Below are positions 11,648 to 22,205 of a stretch of 64,000 nucleotides of DNA, one piece after another (positions within the stretch are counted from its first letter, which is position 1; each line of letters starts with the position of its first letter). The stretch lies in assembly GCA_021432635.1 (NCBI GenBank), contig MU270020.1, forward strand, positions 584,054-648,053, in the 5' to 3' direction. Source of the stretch: Thozetella sp. PMI_491. Its lineage: Eukaryota > Ascomycota > Sordariomycetes > Chaetosphaeriales > Chaetosphaeriaceae. The position numbers were made by a program, and so were the translations under genes. The notes under the pieces were generated by a model, which made no database searches, was not told the origin of the DNA, and saw only the letters and a list, made by a program, of their open reading frames with translations.

Positions 11648-12219
11648 ATGGCCGGCCTCAACCTGTACGACGTTGTCATCAACACGTTTACCAAGAACCT
11701 CAAGACCCTGGACCATATCCTCACAAAGGCCGAGGAATTCGCCAAGGAGAAAGGACTCGATGTTGATGCCGAGTTCCCAAATGCCCGCCTCGTCGAGGAC
11801 CAGAACCCTTTTACTTTCCAGATCCAAAACGCCACAAAGAACGTCAAGGTCACTCTCGGCCGATTGACCGGCCAGGAATACGCTCCGTTCGAGGACAAGG
11901 AGAAGACGATCACCGACCTCCGCAAGCGAGTTCAGGAGACGCTGGACTTGCTAAAGGCGGTCGACGCCGCGACGGTGAACGCCCGGCAGGACGAGAAGGT
12001 GAACCTGTAAGAACTCCGCACCAGAACTATTAGAGAGGTATCTGACGGTTCATGTGTAGGCCATGGAAGGGTTCCACTATTCAGTTTTCAGTGGCGGATG
12101 CCGCCTTGAACCAGGGCGTGCCCAATGTGTACTTCCACGTCGTCACGGCTTATTCCATCTTGCGCGCGAAAGGCGTCCCGGTCGGAAAGGCGGATTATCT
12201 TGGTGCTTTCCTTGCATGA
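11648..12219 (+). CDS. DUF1993 family protein
   Basis: Small soluble protein, 172 residues, from exons 11648-12006 and 12060-12219. The 53-bp intron (GTAAGA donor, TGTAG acceptor) splits a Leu codon and restores the frame ...DEKVNLPWKGSTIQFSV. The pattern matches DUF1993 proteins: an N-terminal helix with LYDVVINTFTKNLKTLDHIL, then DAEFPNARLVEDQNPFTFQIQ, a central KTITDLRKRVQETLDLLK helix, and a C-terminal PNVYFHVVTAYSILRAKGVP box that ends GKADYLGAF. Members resemble DinB-like four-helix bundles and occur in fungi and bacteria; no reaction is established. No targeting signal. Reading through the intron would stop at codon 121 and lose the most conserved box, which supports the splice. Confidence 0.92.
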
Positions 12220-13987
12220 ACAATGCGGCTTCTCGCCCATTTTAGAGCATAGACACGTTGTCTCTCCATACTGACCACTCGGCTTTGAATGGATCAAAAG
12301 TTTAAATAACATCCCCAAGTTAGAGGTGGAACACGTCCAAAAAATATTATACTGCAGTGAGGAGCAGCACCAACGCAGACCAGGGCCTACCTTGCATGAG
12401 ATCGGGGGCAAGATTACATTTGGATCGTATTGCTCTCTCTAACTAGTGAGGTATGTAGGGTGTACTTACCTTAAGCTTCTGCCTGGCTAGTGGCACTCTC
12501 CGCTGTGACACAACTTTTTGCCACTTTCACAAGTATTCCTACCCTATAGCAAGATACTTACTATATTTCCTTTTTTCTCCGACCGGTAACCCCATACGCT
12601 TGCCACCACGGGACAGGCATGCAGCCCCCACACAACCATGTAAGCCCTTCGCGACGCGAATCTGCCGAGAAACCTGGCAGTCTCGGCTTTAGGCCAAGAT
12701 TGGATCGCGAAGAGGACATAGGCGTCAGTTCTGGGTCTTGTACTCTGAAGATCTCGTCGAGTTTCCTTTGGGAAGCTTATTGGTAGCTAGCAATAACTAA
12801 GCTCTTTGGACTAAAGTATTACTCCGATGTTGTGACTAGTCTGCGGCAATTTGTTTCGCTAACGGGGGTATGGGGTAAAGGATTGAGGATTGGTGCAGCG
12901 GTAGTCCTGTCGCTATGGAGCTGTAAGCACTACTGCGTGGCGTTATACAAGGGGCAGAAAACAAGGGCCTCATGCTACCAAACTGATTCCTTCGAGATAA
13001 GGGTTCATTCGCTCTCGTTGAGGATAAGCCTACAGGGACTATTGTCCTTGCCCAAGACAAAAGGAGGGAGCTCTGTGCTTAGCTTTGGAAAGTATCTGGA
13101 TCAATTGCTTAAGAAGGATGTAAATAACGTCCCCAACTTGTAGCAAAATAGCTGCAAGATCCACTATGCAAGCCCTCAATGCCCTATAGCACATATACGT
13201 AGTAGCTGGCAATGTGCGGAGACCGCGACTCGTCCTTCCTTTTTTTAATTTTTTTTCTTCTTCTGAGCTTGCTTCCCGTCATCTTGTGCGCATACTCTGT
13301 GAGATGAGGGGAACGGCAGGCCAATTAAATAGCAGATATTATCAATTCTCCAGGCGCAACTGAGGCACAAACTACCGTGTTCGGCTGCTCCCGAGGAAGG
13401 GCTTGGCCTCACGGTAAACAGGCATACAGCCGTAGCTTACCACCACCGTGCGCCTTCCATACTGCATAGAGTCTCCACGTGCACGAATAGGACCAGTCTA
13501 GGCGCAGACGGCAGGTCGAGGACGCGCGTATCGAATGGAGGGAGGATACAACAATAAGCAGCGAACCAGGAACCGGACGTTCCTGGGTCGGCCTAGCGAT
13601 CGCGATCGGTCGGGGTCCCTCGCTCGAGCTGACTCTAGCAGCTCGTAGATTTGGAGAAGCCTTCCGACCTGCACCCATGAGCGGCGTAAAGCCGTGCCGC
13701 TACTCATCCTTGCAGCTGTCCTCAAGATGCGTGGTACTAATGTAATATCGTGATGTGCGGAACTAATGTTTGTGCTTGCGTGCATATAAAAAGTCCTTCT
13801 CCCTCGAGCGGACTCGGCCGGTCGTCCGCCAGGTTTGTTTCCAAAGCCGGTGCCTATATAATCGACAGAGCATCCTAGGTGTAGCTCTGTTGCAATTGAC
13901 TGCTTCAGGATCCTTGGCTTTCATTAACTGAAGCGAAGCCTTCCTCGCAAAACGCACCGTGTAGCTTGCAGCTAGACCAGCGTCAAG
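12220..13987. other. Gene-free stretch
   Basis: About 1.8 kb without a supported gene. It includes a T-rich tract near 13238-13263 and a TATATAAT at 13855-13862, 126 bp before the peroxidase ATG. Nothing else was recognised. Confidence 0.55.
13855..13862 (+). promoter_or_regulatory. TATA-like box, peroxidase gene
   Basis: TATATAAT lies 126 bp upstream of the ATG at 13988 and is the best core-promoter candidate for the peroxidase gene. Confidence 0.4.
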
Positions 13988-14932
13988 ATGTCTCTTCTTT
14001 CTACGATCCTATTTGCTGGCGCTGTGACGGCTTTTGCCCACCCGCGAGGAGGCTATGGGGGACACGAGTGGAAGCCGCCTGGGCCGGGCAGCGGTATGGA
14101 AACCTTGCTCGGATTCTGGTGGAAACGTGCTAATTGTATGGGATGCAAGTTCGGGGACCCTGCCCAATGCTTAATACCTTGGCAAACCATGGCTACCTCC
14201 CCCGCAATGGGAAGAATCTCACCCAGGATGTCACCCTGGACGGCCTTGCCGAGGCGCTCAACCTGGATAATACCTTTGTACAGCCAATCTTCAACAGGGC
14301 CCTGACGACGAACCCGGAGCCCAATGCCACATGGTTCTCGCTTGAGAACCTCAACACCCACAATATCCTCGAGCATGATGCCAGTCTAAGGTTCGCCTAG
14401 CCTATCCTTAACTTTCTAGAGCCATTTACTAATGTAGTCGAGGACAGCCGTGTTGATGCCTATTTTGGCAATCCCCAGCCGTTCAACCAGACCATTTTCG
14501 ACCAGACGCGATCCTACTGGACCGACCCTCACATCATCAACGTCCAGATGGCTGCCAATGCTCGTTCGGCCCGGGTTGCAACCTCCAAGGCCACCAACCC
14601 CACCTACAGCATGAGCACCATTGGCGAGATTTTCAGCGTGGGGGAGTCGGCAGCCTACATCCTTGTTATCAGCGGTGACAACACCACCGGCACAGTACGC
14701 AAATCGTGGGTTGAGTATGTGTTCGGTAAGTGTAGACAACATTTCGCCTCGCCAATTCTTCGTGGCTGATGCTAGCGCAGAACATGAACGCCTCCCCTTC
14801 GAGCTGGGATGGCGCCGACCCAAGAATCAGATCACACGCATCGATCTGGTCAATATGATGGCCCGGGTGACCAATGCGACGGCCCCCGATGATAGTACCG
14901 TTGCTATTCGCGACAGCTTCCACACAGTCTGA
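13988..14932 (+). CDS. Secreted heme-thiolate peroxidase (chloroperoxidase / short UPO type)
   Basis: Extracellular heme enzyme using peroxide to halogenate or oxygenate small molecules (family knowledge). Four exons, 13988-14093, 14150-14390, 14448-14725 and 14781-14932, give 258 residues; all three introns (55-57 bp) keep phase. Residues 1-17 (MSLLSTILFAGAVTAFA) are a signal peptide. The heme ligand is Cys40 in the P-C-P box (RGPCPMLNTLANHGYLP), the distal Glu-His-Asp is at 110-112 (LEHDASLSRVDAYFG, formed across intron 2), and the acid-base Glu is probably Glu182 in FSVGESAAY. This P-C-P / E-H-D / E arrangement marks the short group of unspecific peroxygenases and chloroperoxidases. Asn-x-Ser/Thr sites suggest glycosylation. 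The choice of CAG at 14445-14447 as second acceptor rests on motif continuity. Confidence 0.92.
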
Positions 14933-15641
14933 ATCCAGCACAGAAATCGGAAGGGACGAGGCTATTAGTACCAGAAACAAATATTAGAAAACTAGTCGAT
15001 AATGAACTCAATGTTCATAATCTAGAAGAATAAGAAATCAAAGCAATATGGTAACAGAGATCCATATACCAGGCGCACATCAAGTACGACAATGCTGCCG
15101 AGAAGCAAGCTCGACAGCTTTATTGTACTACTATGCGATCCCAGTGATGGGAAAGAAGGGTGACATCACGGAGGGCGATCGGCAGGCAGTGACGGCAAAT
15201 CCGGCAGCGAATGAGTGGATGGCGGATCGGGATGTGGGGGCTGGGCGATAAACACTGGCTTTGGAGAGCAGCGTGAAGGCGGAGAAAAGTGTGGTGCGTT
15301 CTCTGTCCAGCCATACGGATGCCACGCCAATGCTTCACTCTCCGAAGGGGGGCCGAGTTGAGGATCGCTGACTTGGAACTGGTCACCTTAATGGCACCCC
15401 TGCACCAATGCAATGATCGCGGCGTCATACTTCCCAAGTTGTGGGGGAAGCGAGACTGGATGCTACCCACGAGCCCGTGATCACCGTGTAGTGTCCCTTA
15501 AAATGAATAGAATAAATCGCCAATGTCGTGTCACGTACTCTGGAGTACTATCTGAGGAACCATTGTCTGGCGCCTTTATTCCATAAATCTTTGGGGTGCT
15601 TCAGCCTCACCAACTAAACCGGCATTCCTCAAACAGCAGTC
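14933..15641. other. Intergenic region
   Basis: About 0.7 kb between peroxidase and MFS transporter genes, same direction. No gene or clear regulatory element was recognised. Confidence 0.5.
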
Positions 15642-17515
15642 ATGGCGGGGACTGGGCCAAACCTCGAGGAAAACTTGGACGACAGGGAGGTCCATGAGCT
15701 TGAGGAGATTCTACACACAAAGATCTACCCAGGAACGGAGTAAGCTGCACTGATAATCACACGAACCCCTCAGTTGCGCCCCGTGTATCAGTCATTGAGG
15801 CTCGACTTTTACAGGATCATGCGCGATGTCGGGAGTCATCACTTCGTCAAGGCCGAACGGCGAGTTCTCATCCCGCAGCCGTCAGACGACCCGCGCGACC
15901 CCCTCAACTGGTCGCCGTTCTGGAAGGGCGCGACCATCTTCAGCGCGACGGCGATCTCCTTCAGCCTCAACTTCGGGCCATTGGCACTGGCCCCGATGTT
16001 TGAGGAATACACCAAGGAGTGGGATCGCAGCCTGGCGGACGTTGTACAGTTCACGGGTGTGGCCATCCTGTGCCTTGGGTTCAGCAACTTCATCTGGGTC
16101 CCCATCATGGTCTGCTTCGGTCGGCGGCCCGTGGCCATCTTCTCAACCCTAATCTGTGTCTGCAGCTCTATCTGGAGGGCGCGAGCCACCAGCTATGACA
16201 GCTTCATGGGGGCATCGGTGCTCAACGGCATCGCTGCGGGCCCCTGCGAGACACTGATGCCGCAAGTTATAGCTGATATTATCTTCCTCCACGAGCGTGG
16301 TTTTTACCAAACCTTGTATTTCAGCATGTATTTCATCTCGCTGATGATCGGGCCGATTATCTCGGGACCCATGGCAGAACATACAGGATGGCGGAGCTTT
16401 TGGTGGTTCAACACTGCTCTCCTATTGTTTACGCTTCTCGTCAACGTTTTCCTGTTTCCCGAGACGCGGTACAATCGGGTGCTCAGCCCCCACAGCGAGA
16501 AGTTGACCACCGGCGCCCATACTAACGCTCAAAACGGTGGCGTCACGGAGAAGACTTCAGAACCGGAGCTAGATCCCAATGAAAGGGGTGGTGCCACTCA
16601 CCACGAAGATACAGCTCTTGCGGCCGCCCCGACAGCCTCGACTGTTTCAGCAAGTCGGCTGCAAGAAGCAGAATCTGGCATGCACCCACAGACAACGCAC
16701 GTGGATCCAGCCCTAGGCAAGGGCAAGCCCAGCAAACTCCAATTTGCGCCGTTTCAGAAGTATGCCGGCAATTTCCTGCGGGAACTCTGGCTCCCACTCT
16801 ATCTACACGCCTACCCGATCGTGGAGTTCGCGGCCTTCGTGGTGTCGTGGTCTGCCTCGGGATATCTACAGGTCAACCTATCGCAGACACAGGCGTTCGC
16901 GGCTCCGCCGTACAACTTTACCAGTCAGACAATCGGCTTCTTCAGCTTCTCTCTGTTCATCGGCGGCCTGATCGGTCTCTTTACCTGCGGACCGCTCTCC
17001 GACTGGGTGGCTGCGAAGCTGACTGAGCGGAACGGCGGCGTCCGGGAGCCCGAGATGAGGCTCGTGGCGATGGTGCCGTACATGTTGATCATGATTCTAG
17101 GGAGCATTGTCACGGCGGTCGGGTATGATTACCACTGGCCGTGGCAGGCCATCGTGATAATAGGCTACGGGAGCCTCGGGATGCAGGTCTCGGCTCTTCC
17201 GAGCATTGCCAGCACCTATGCCATCGACAGCTACAAGCCAGTGACTGGGAGCATGTTCGTGATGATCACGATCAACAAGAACGTGTGGGGGTACGGTATG
17301 AGGTAAGAGTGTGTGTCTAGTTGGAGAAAGAAGATCGAGCTAACATGTCGAGTAGTAAATTCCTCACCAACTGGGCAGAGGCCGATGGCTTCATACCCCC
17401 CATCCTCGTCAACATGGCGTTGACAACCGTCTTTTGCCTCTGCGGGATTCTTTTCTGGTACTACGGAAAGCACCTTCGGGGTATCACTGCGAAGTCATTT
17501 GTCCACCGCCTCTGA
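15642..17515 (+). CDS. MFS transporter, DHA1-type drug:H+ antiporter
   Basis: Predicted 581-residue, 12-helix exporter in the plasma membrane. Exons are 15642-15739, 15815-17302 and 17356-17515. The first intron (75 bp) ends at TTTACAG and yields PGTEIMRDVGSHHFV; the second (53 bp, GTAAGA / GTAG) yields GYGMSKFLTNW. The soluble N terminus carries the SDDPRDPLNWSPFWK box that precedes helix 1 in fungal DHA1 proteins, and FGRRPVAIF is the loop 2-3 signature. A long polar central loop (about residues 235-320, with N, E, T and H runs) separates the two six-helix halves. It lies between a secreted peroxidase and an amine oxidase, so it could export a product or toxic compound; the substrate is unknown. 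Confidence 0.92.
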
Positions 17516-18008
17516 GGTGAACCTGCTTAATCTCCAGAATATGCTCTACTTAAACGGAGATTGTCTAGTGCGTTGGCAGGCAGAAGCCTCGCTCGAGCCA
17601 GAATAGTTGAGATTGAGTAGAAACTACAGGCAAGATGCTGAACAGCCGTCTGTGACCTCGTTTCAAATACAAGATTGTAGTTGGACCGTTGGGTTACAGC
17701 AATCGCTATCCACTACAAGCATATATAGTTCGCGTGATTTGGTTGATTTCATCCTTGGCTAAGCCAGTGAAGGCCAATGAATGGCCGAACGCCATGCCAT
17801 TCCGACGGTCGGGGCGGGGCCATTTCCGGTTCCGAGCGAACTCCGCAACTTTGAGATGGAAGAATCAAATGGCAAACGGAACTGATGTACTCGCCATCAC
17901 GTCACCTCAGCTGACAAGAGTCCATTTGGTTCCTATATATGCACTCAGGTTATCTTGCCGATCTGAAGCGGGGTATCTGAATCTAAATCTTCATCCCCTC
18001 CCCTGTAC
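17516..18008. other. Promoter region of the amine oxidase gene
   Basis: About 490 bp non-coding. A TATATAT at 17934-17940 lies 69 bp before the amine oxidase ATG. Nothing else was recognised. Confidence 0.45.
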
Positions 18009-20312
18009 ATGACTATTCCCATGGCCACCCACCTCCCTCACCCCTTGTCCGACCTCAGCGTCGATGAGACCAACCGTGCCCGCGATGCCGTGCTGGCCCT
18101 CCATCCAGGAACTGTCATCGACTTCCGCACAATCTATCTACTGGAGCCTCCCAAGGCCGAGGTCGTCCCCTTCTTGGAGCTAGAGCATGCAGGCAAGCTC
18201 ACCGGCGACTCCTCGCGGCCCTCGCGGCTCGCCCAGGCCCGGTACGATGTTATCGGTGGCTCTAGGGTCCCCGAGTACCACGAATCTGTGATTGATATCA
18301 ACACGCTGCACCGCGTCGGCCATAACGTTATCGGGTCGGAGCACCACGCTAGCTTGACCATGTGAGTGTCTCCCTTGGTCGCTCTTTAGGTCTCTAACTC
18401 GTATTCTTCCCGTAGCTTTGAGTTTGACGTTCTCGTCAAGGCAATCCAGGAGTCGCCGCTTTTTCAAGAAAAGATGAAGAGTATCAAACTGCCCCCTGGG
18501 TTCGAGCTCGTTATCGAGCCATGGCCCTATGGCGGACCGGACGTGGAGGATGGAAGCACTCGTTTCTTCCAAGGCCTCTGCTTTGGCCGGGACACTCGCA
18601 GTGGCAACCCAGACTCTAATTTCTACGCCTACCCTATACCCGTCATCCCAATTATGGATGCGGGAAAGCGCGAGATCGTACGCATTGATGAGCCGGCCAC
18701 CGGCGGCAACGGCGAACCCCTGACGGGGAAGTCACACGAGGCCAAGGTCCTAGACCACTGTAGGACAGCCGAGTACGTGCCAGAGCTACTTCCGAATGGT
18801 ACTAGGAAAGATCTCAAGGCCTTGACGGTCGTGCAGCCAGAAGGGCCTAGCTTTTCCGTCTCAGACGCAAATCTTATCCAGTGGCAAAAGTGGCGTTTTA
18901 GGGTAACATTCAACCCGCGCGAGGGCGCTGTGCTGCACGATGTCCGGTACGACGGACGGGATATCTTATACCGCCTGAGCATGAGTGACATGGTAAGAGA
19001 CACGATTTCGAACTTCTGCCCCAGGCGACTACTCGTTGCTGCGCAGTTGGCTGATCTCGAGAGTAATGCTTAGACGGTGCCATACGCTGACCCTCGACCG
19101 CCCTTCCACCGGAAGCAGGCGTTCGATTTTGGGGACGGCGGCTTGGGGCATGCTGTTAATAACCTGACACTGGGTTGCGACTGTCTTGGGGTAATCAAGG
19201 TAAGACTCGTTCCGCAATGGTGTTCAATTCGTAGCTTGTCCTCTGACACGGTCTGCATCGTAGTACTTCGATGGTGTTCTCACGGAAGCCAACGGCAATG
19301 CGGTGGTGACAAAGAATGTCATCTGCTTGCACGAGCAAGATAACGGCATCAACTGGAAACACACGAACTGGCGCACTGGCCGCGCAGTGGTGACACGCCG
19401 CCGTGAGCTCGTCGTCCAATTCATCATCACGCTAGCCAATTACGAATACATCTTCGCCTTCAAGCTCGATCAAGCTGCTGGAATCACTGTGGAAGCGAGG
19501 GCTACAGGCATCGTGTCGGTCGTCAACATCGATGAGGGCAAGACGGCGTCATGGGGGAACGTCGTGAGCCCCGGCGCGCTGGCCCAGAACCACCAGCACA
19601 TATTCTGCCTCCGCATCGACCCGGCCATCGACGGGCACACGAACAATACGCTCGTTCAAGAGGAGAGCCTGCCAGTGCGCTTGGATAAGCGCACTAACCC
19701 GAACGGTAACTACTACGAAGTCCGTCAGACGCCCATCACTACCTCAGTGGGGCTCGACATCGCGCCGGCGAACAACCGCGTGTTTAAGGTACAGAATCTC
19801 TCCCAGAAGAACCCCATTAGTGGAAAACCAGTCGGCTACAAGATCTCGACACCGCCTACCCAGCTACTGCTCGCCGACCCAAACAGCATTCAGGCAAGGC
19901 GTGCCCTCTTCGCACAGCACCATCTGTGGGTAACTAAGTATAAGGACGACGAGCTCTACGCTGGTGGTCGCTACACTCTCCAAAGCCGACAGGAGGTTGG
20001 GGGCTTGGCAGATGCGGCGGCGCGCAACGACGACGTTCTCGACGAAGATATTGTTGTCTGGAGCGTTTTTGGTCTAACCCACAATCCTCGAGTCGAGGAC
20101 TGGCCGGTCATGTGAGTACTCGTCGTCTTCCACGAATTCCCGCCGCCGGCAAGGCAGATTATTCGGACTCGCAGCTGACGCAAAGCAACAGGCCTGTTGA
20201 GATGCTTCAGGTGCATATAACGCCGTCCGATTTCTTCACAGGGAATCCTGCCCTGGATGTTCCGCCGAGCAATGATAGCGGCTCCAAGCTGACAGATGGA
20301 TGCTGTACATAA
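18009..20312 (+). CDS. Copper amine oxidase (primary-amine oxidase)
   Basis: Oxidises primary amines to aldehydes, releasing ammonia and hydrogen peroxide, with copper and a self-made topaquinone. Five exons (18009-18361, 18416-18992, 19074-19199, 19264-20111, 20192-20312) give 674 residues, the normal size. The cofactor tyrosine is Tyr412 in N-Y-E-Y (411-414). The catalytic base is Asp328 in RKQAFDFGDGG, 84 residues before the cofactor as in characterised enzymes. Copper ligands are His462 and His464 (NHQHIF) and His625 (GLTHNPRVEDWPVM). LGCDCLGVIKYFDG spans intron 3. No signal peptide and no obvious C-terminal peroxisomal SKL tripeptide (ends CCT), so location is open. Probable role: use of amines as nitrogen source. 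The peroxide formed could feed a peroxidase such as its neighbour; this is only a suggestion. Confidence 0.96.
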
Positions 20313-20714
20313 GGCCATACCGGCAACGGGGTAGCTAATGAATATGAGAGCCTCCCGATAATAAAGTTGAGGTCCGAGAAGGGGGCACGAAGCTACTATA
20401 CGAAAGCGGCCCGAAGCGGCCAAAATCTTGGCGTAGTCCTCTACCCGCATGCCCAATCCGCATCGTCTAAGCTATTCCGAGTGGAGCTTGGATAAGGTTG
20501 GGTAGGCTGTGCACATGCAGCACAGCCTGCTTAAGTTAGGTGATAGAAACAAGGCAGAGGAGAACCATAAATGTCCTCAATCCTGCTAATCCCAGCATCA
20601 GTTGCCTGAGAGTCCATCAATTTGCTTCCTCATTTCCCTTTTATTGCTACAGGCTATCGTCTAAGAACATTTGGGAAGCCAGTCTTAAGCTGGGCAACGT
20701 ATTAGTTTTTAGCC
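20313..20714. other. Intergenic region
   Basis: About 400 bp. Nothing was recognised apart from short chance frames. Confidence 0.45.
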
Positions 20715-21687
20715 ATGGCTAGCGAAAAGGCGGTCAGCCACTTTAAGTTCAGCGTCGTCCCAGGGATCTTCTTCGACTATGCCGAGAAGACCAAGCAGGA
20801 CCGATCCTATCGCGTTACCACCTTGCCTCAGCTAGGAATTCTCGACCGAGAGTACGAATGGAGTGAAGCCTCGAACGCAACCAGCGGTGCGGGAGGGCAG
20901 GCCAAGCCCTGGGAACGCCTCAGGGACTATGTGCACCACCTCAATGAGAAGGGGGCGGGCGCAACAACCTATAAGGTCTTGTATCTCAGCAGGCACGGGT
21001 TTGGCTGGCACAATTATATGGAGGCCAAGGTCGGCACCGAAGCTTGGGATGTATGACACCGCACTTGCTCTTGCCCTTGTCGCTGCTGATGCTGTGCAGA
21101 ATTATTGGTCCCGCCTGGACGGCGACGGGGAAATTGTCTGGGCCGACGCGCATCTGCACGAGAAAGGCATTGAGCAGGCCAAGGTATTGGGCCAGTTTTA
21201 CGCCGATGGTATCGCCAACGACGGGATCCCCTTCCCTGGCGCCCTGTACACAAGCCCGCTCGCGCGGTGCCTGGAGACTTCGCGCCTGGCGTTCACGCCG
21301 TCGTATGAGCGTCAGGGGGCTGCCTTCCGGCCGATTGTCAAGGAGCTGCTCCGAGAGACCATCATCGAGCACACGTGCGACCGGAGAAGCAGCCGGAGCT
21401 GGATTGCTGAGAACTATCCGGACTACGTAATTGAGCCGGGTTTCACGGAGGAGGACGAGCTGTGGGCCAGCCACAAGTGGGAGACGATCGAAGACCACAT
21501 AAAGAGGAAGCAGGCCGTCTTGGAGGAGATCTTCTCGACGGACAGCAACGCTTTCATCGCCCTGACGATACACTCGGGCGCCATCTCGGCCGTTCTGGGA
21601 GCGCTAGAACATCCTGAGTTTCACCTCCAAGAAGGCACCAGCTTCGCCATGCTGATTCGGGCAGACAAGGTCGACGTAGATCAGTGA
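20715..21687 (+). CDS. Histidine phosphatase superfamily protein (phosphoglycerate-mutase-like)
   Basis: Predicted 307-residue soluble phosphatase/mutase-fold protein, closest in style to fungal PMU1-type proteins. Exons 20715-21050 and 21100-21687 are joined across a 49-bp intron (GTATGA / GCAG) lying between Asp112 and Asn113. Catalytic features are visible: the phospho-accepting His94 in LYLSRHGFGWHN, Arg168 in YTSPLARCLET, Glu198 in LLRETIIEH and the second His270 in TIHSGAISA. In most members this last box reads T-H-x-G; here it is I-H-S-G, still acceptable. The N-terminal 85 residues form an extension with several aromatic residues (FKFSVVPGIFFDYAEKT). Substrate is unknown. No signal peptide. 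Confidence 0.9.
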
Positions 21688-22205
21688 TGATGTGCATAGT
21701 GGGGTGGAGAGCTGCTTGCATCAGCCCTGATCGGATTCTAGCGTTAGCACTTTGCGTAATATTTGACCTAGCCTCACGCGCCTTCGCGCCGTGAATCATT
21801 TACAGGAAAATTTCCGCCTCCGTGCAAGGATCGTATAGTGCTTCTCGGCATGGATTTGCGGGGTAGAGCTGAGTATAACTAGATACTCCACTGTACTGTA
21901 ATTACCCAGCGGACTACCTCTGTGGAAGGTAGCTAGCGGTAAGCGCGGTACTCCAGACCTGAACAGAAACCTATCGGAGACGGAGCTCTATGTTTTAAGC
22001 CGTTAAGAAACCCGCGGTACTTTTTTTAAAAAATAAAAAGAAATAGTTAAAAAGAAAATAAAAATTAATAATAAAATTAATGGACGGTAAGCTTACCATT
22101 GGTAAGGTCTGGCCAAGGGCTTAAGTGACATTCCGATATCCTGCCGTCCCCACATGCTCCAAAATTCTGCTCTAGAACAACCCACGAGAAGGTCACTGCG
22201 ATAAG
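21688..22205. other. Intergenic region with AT-only tract and palindrome
   Basis: About 520 bp. It contains the A/T tract at 22021-22080 and, just after it, the 12-bp perfect palindrome GGTAAGCTTACC at 22086-22097. No gene seen. Confidence 0.5.
22021..22080. repeat. 60-bp A/T low-complexity tract
   Basis: Almost entirely A and T (T7, then A-rich runs with scattered T and a few G). It lies about 125 bp upstream of the DUF1308 gene start. Such poly(dA:dT) tracts often exclude nucleosomes at fungal promoters (general knowledge). Confidence 0.7.

Noticed and set aside
13988-21687. Secondary-metabolite gene cluster
   Set aside because: Tailoring-like genes are present, but there is no polyketide synthase, peptide synthetase, terpene cyclase or prenyltransferase in the window.
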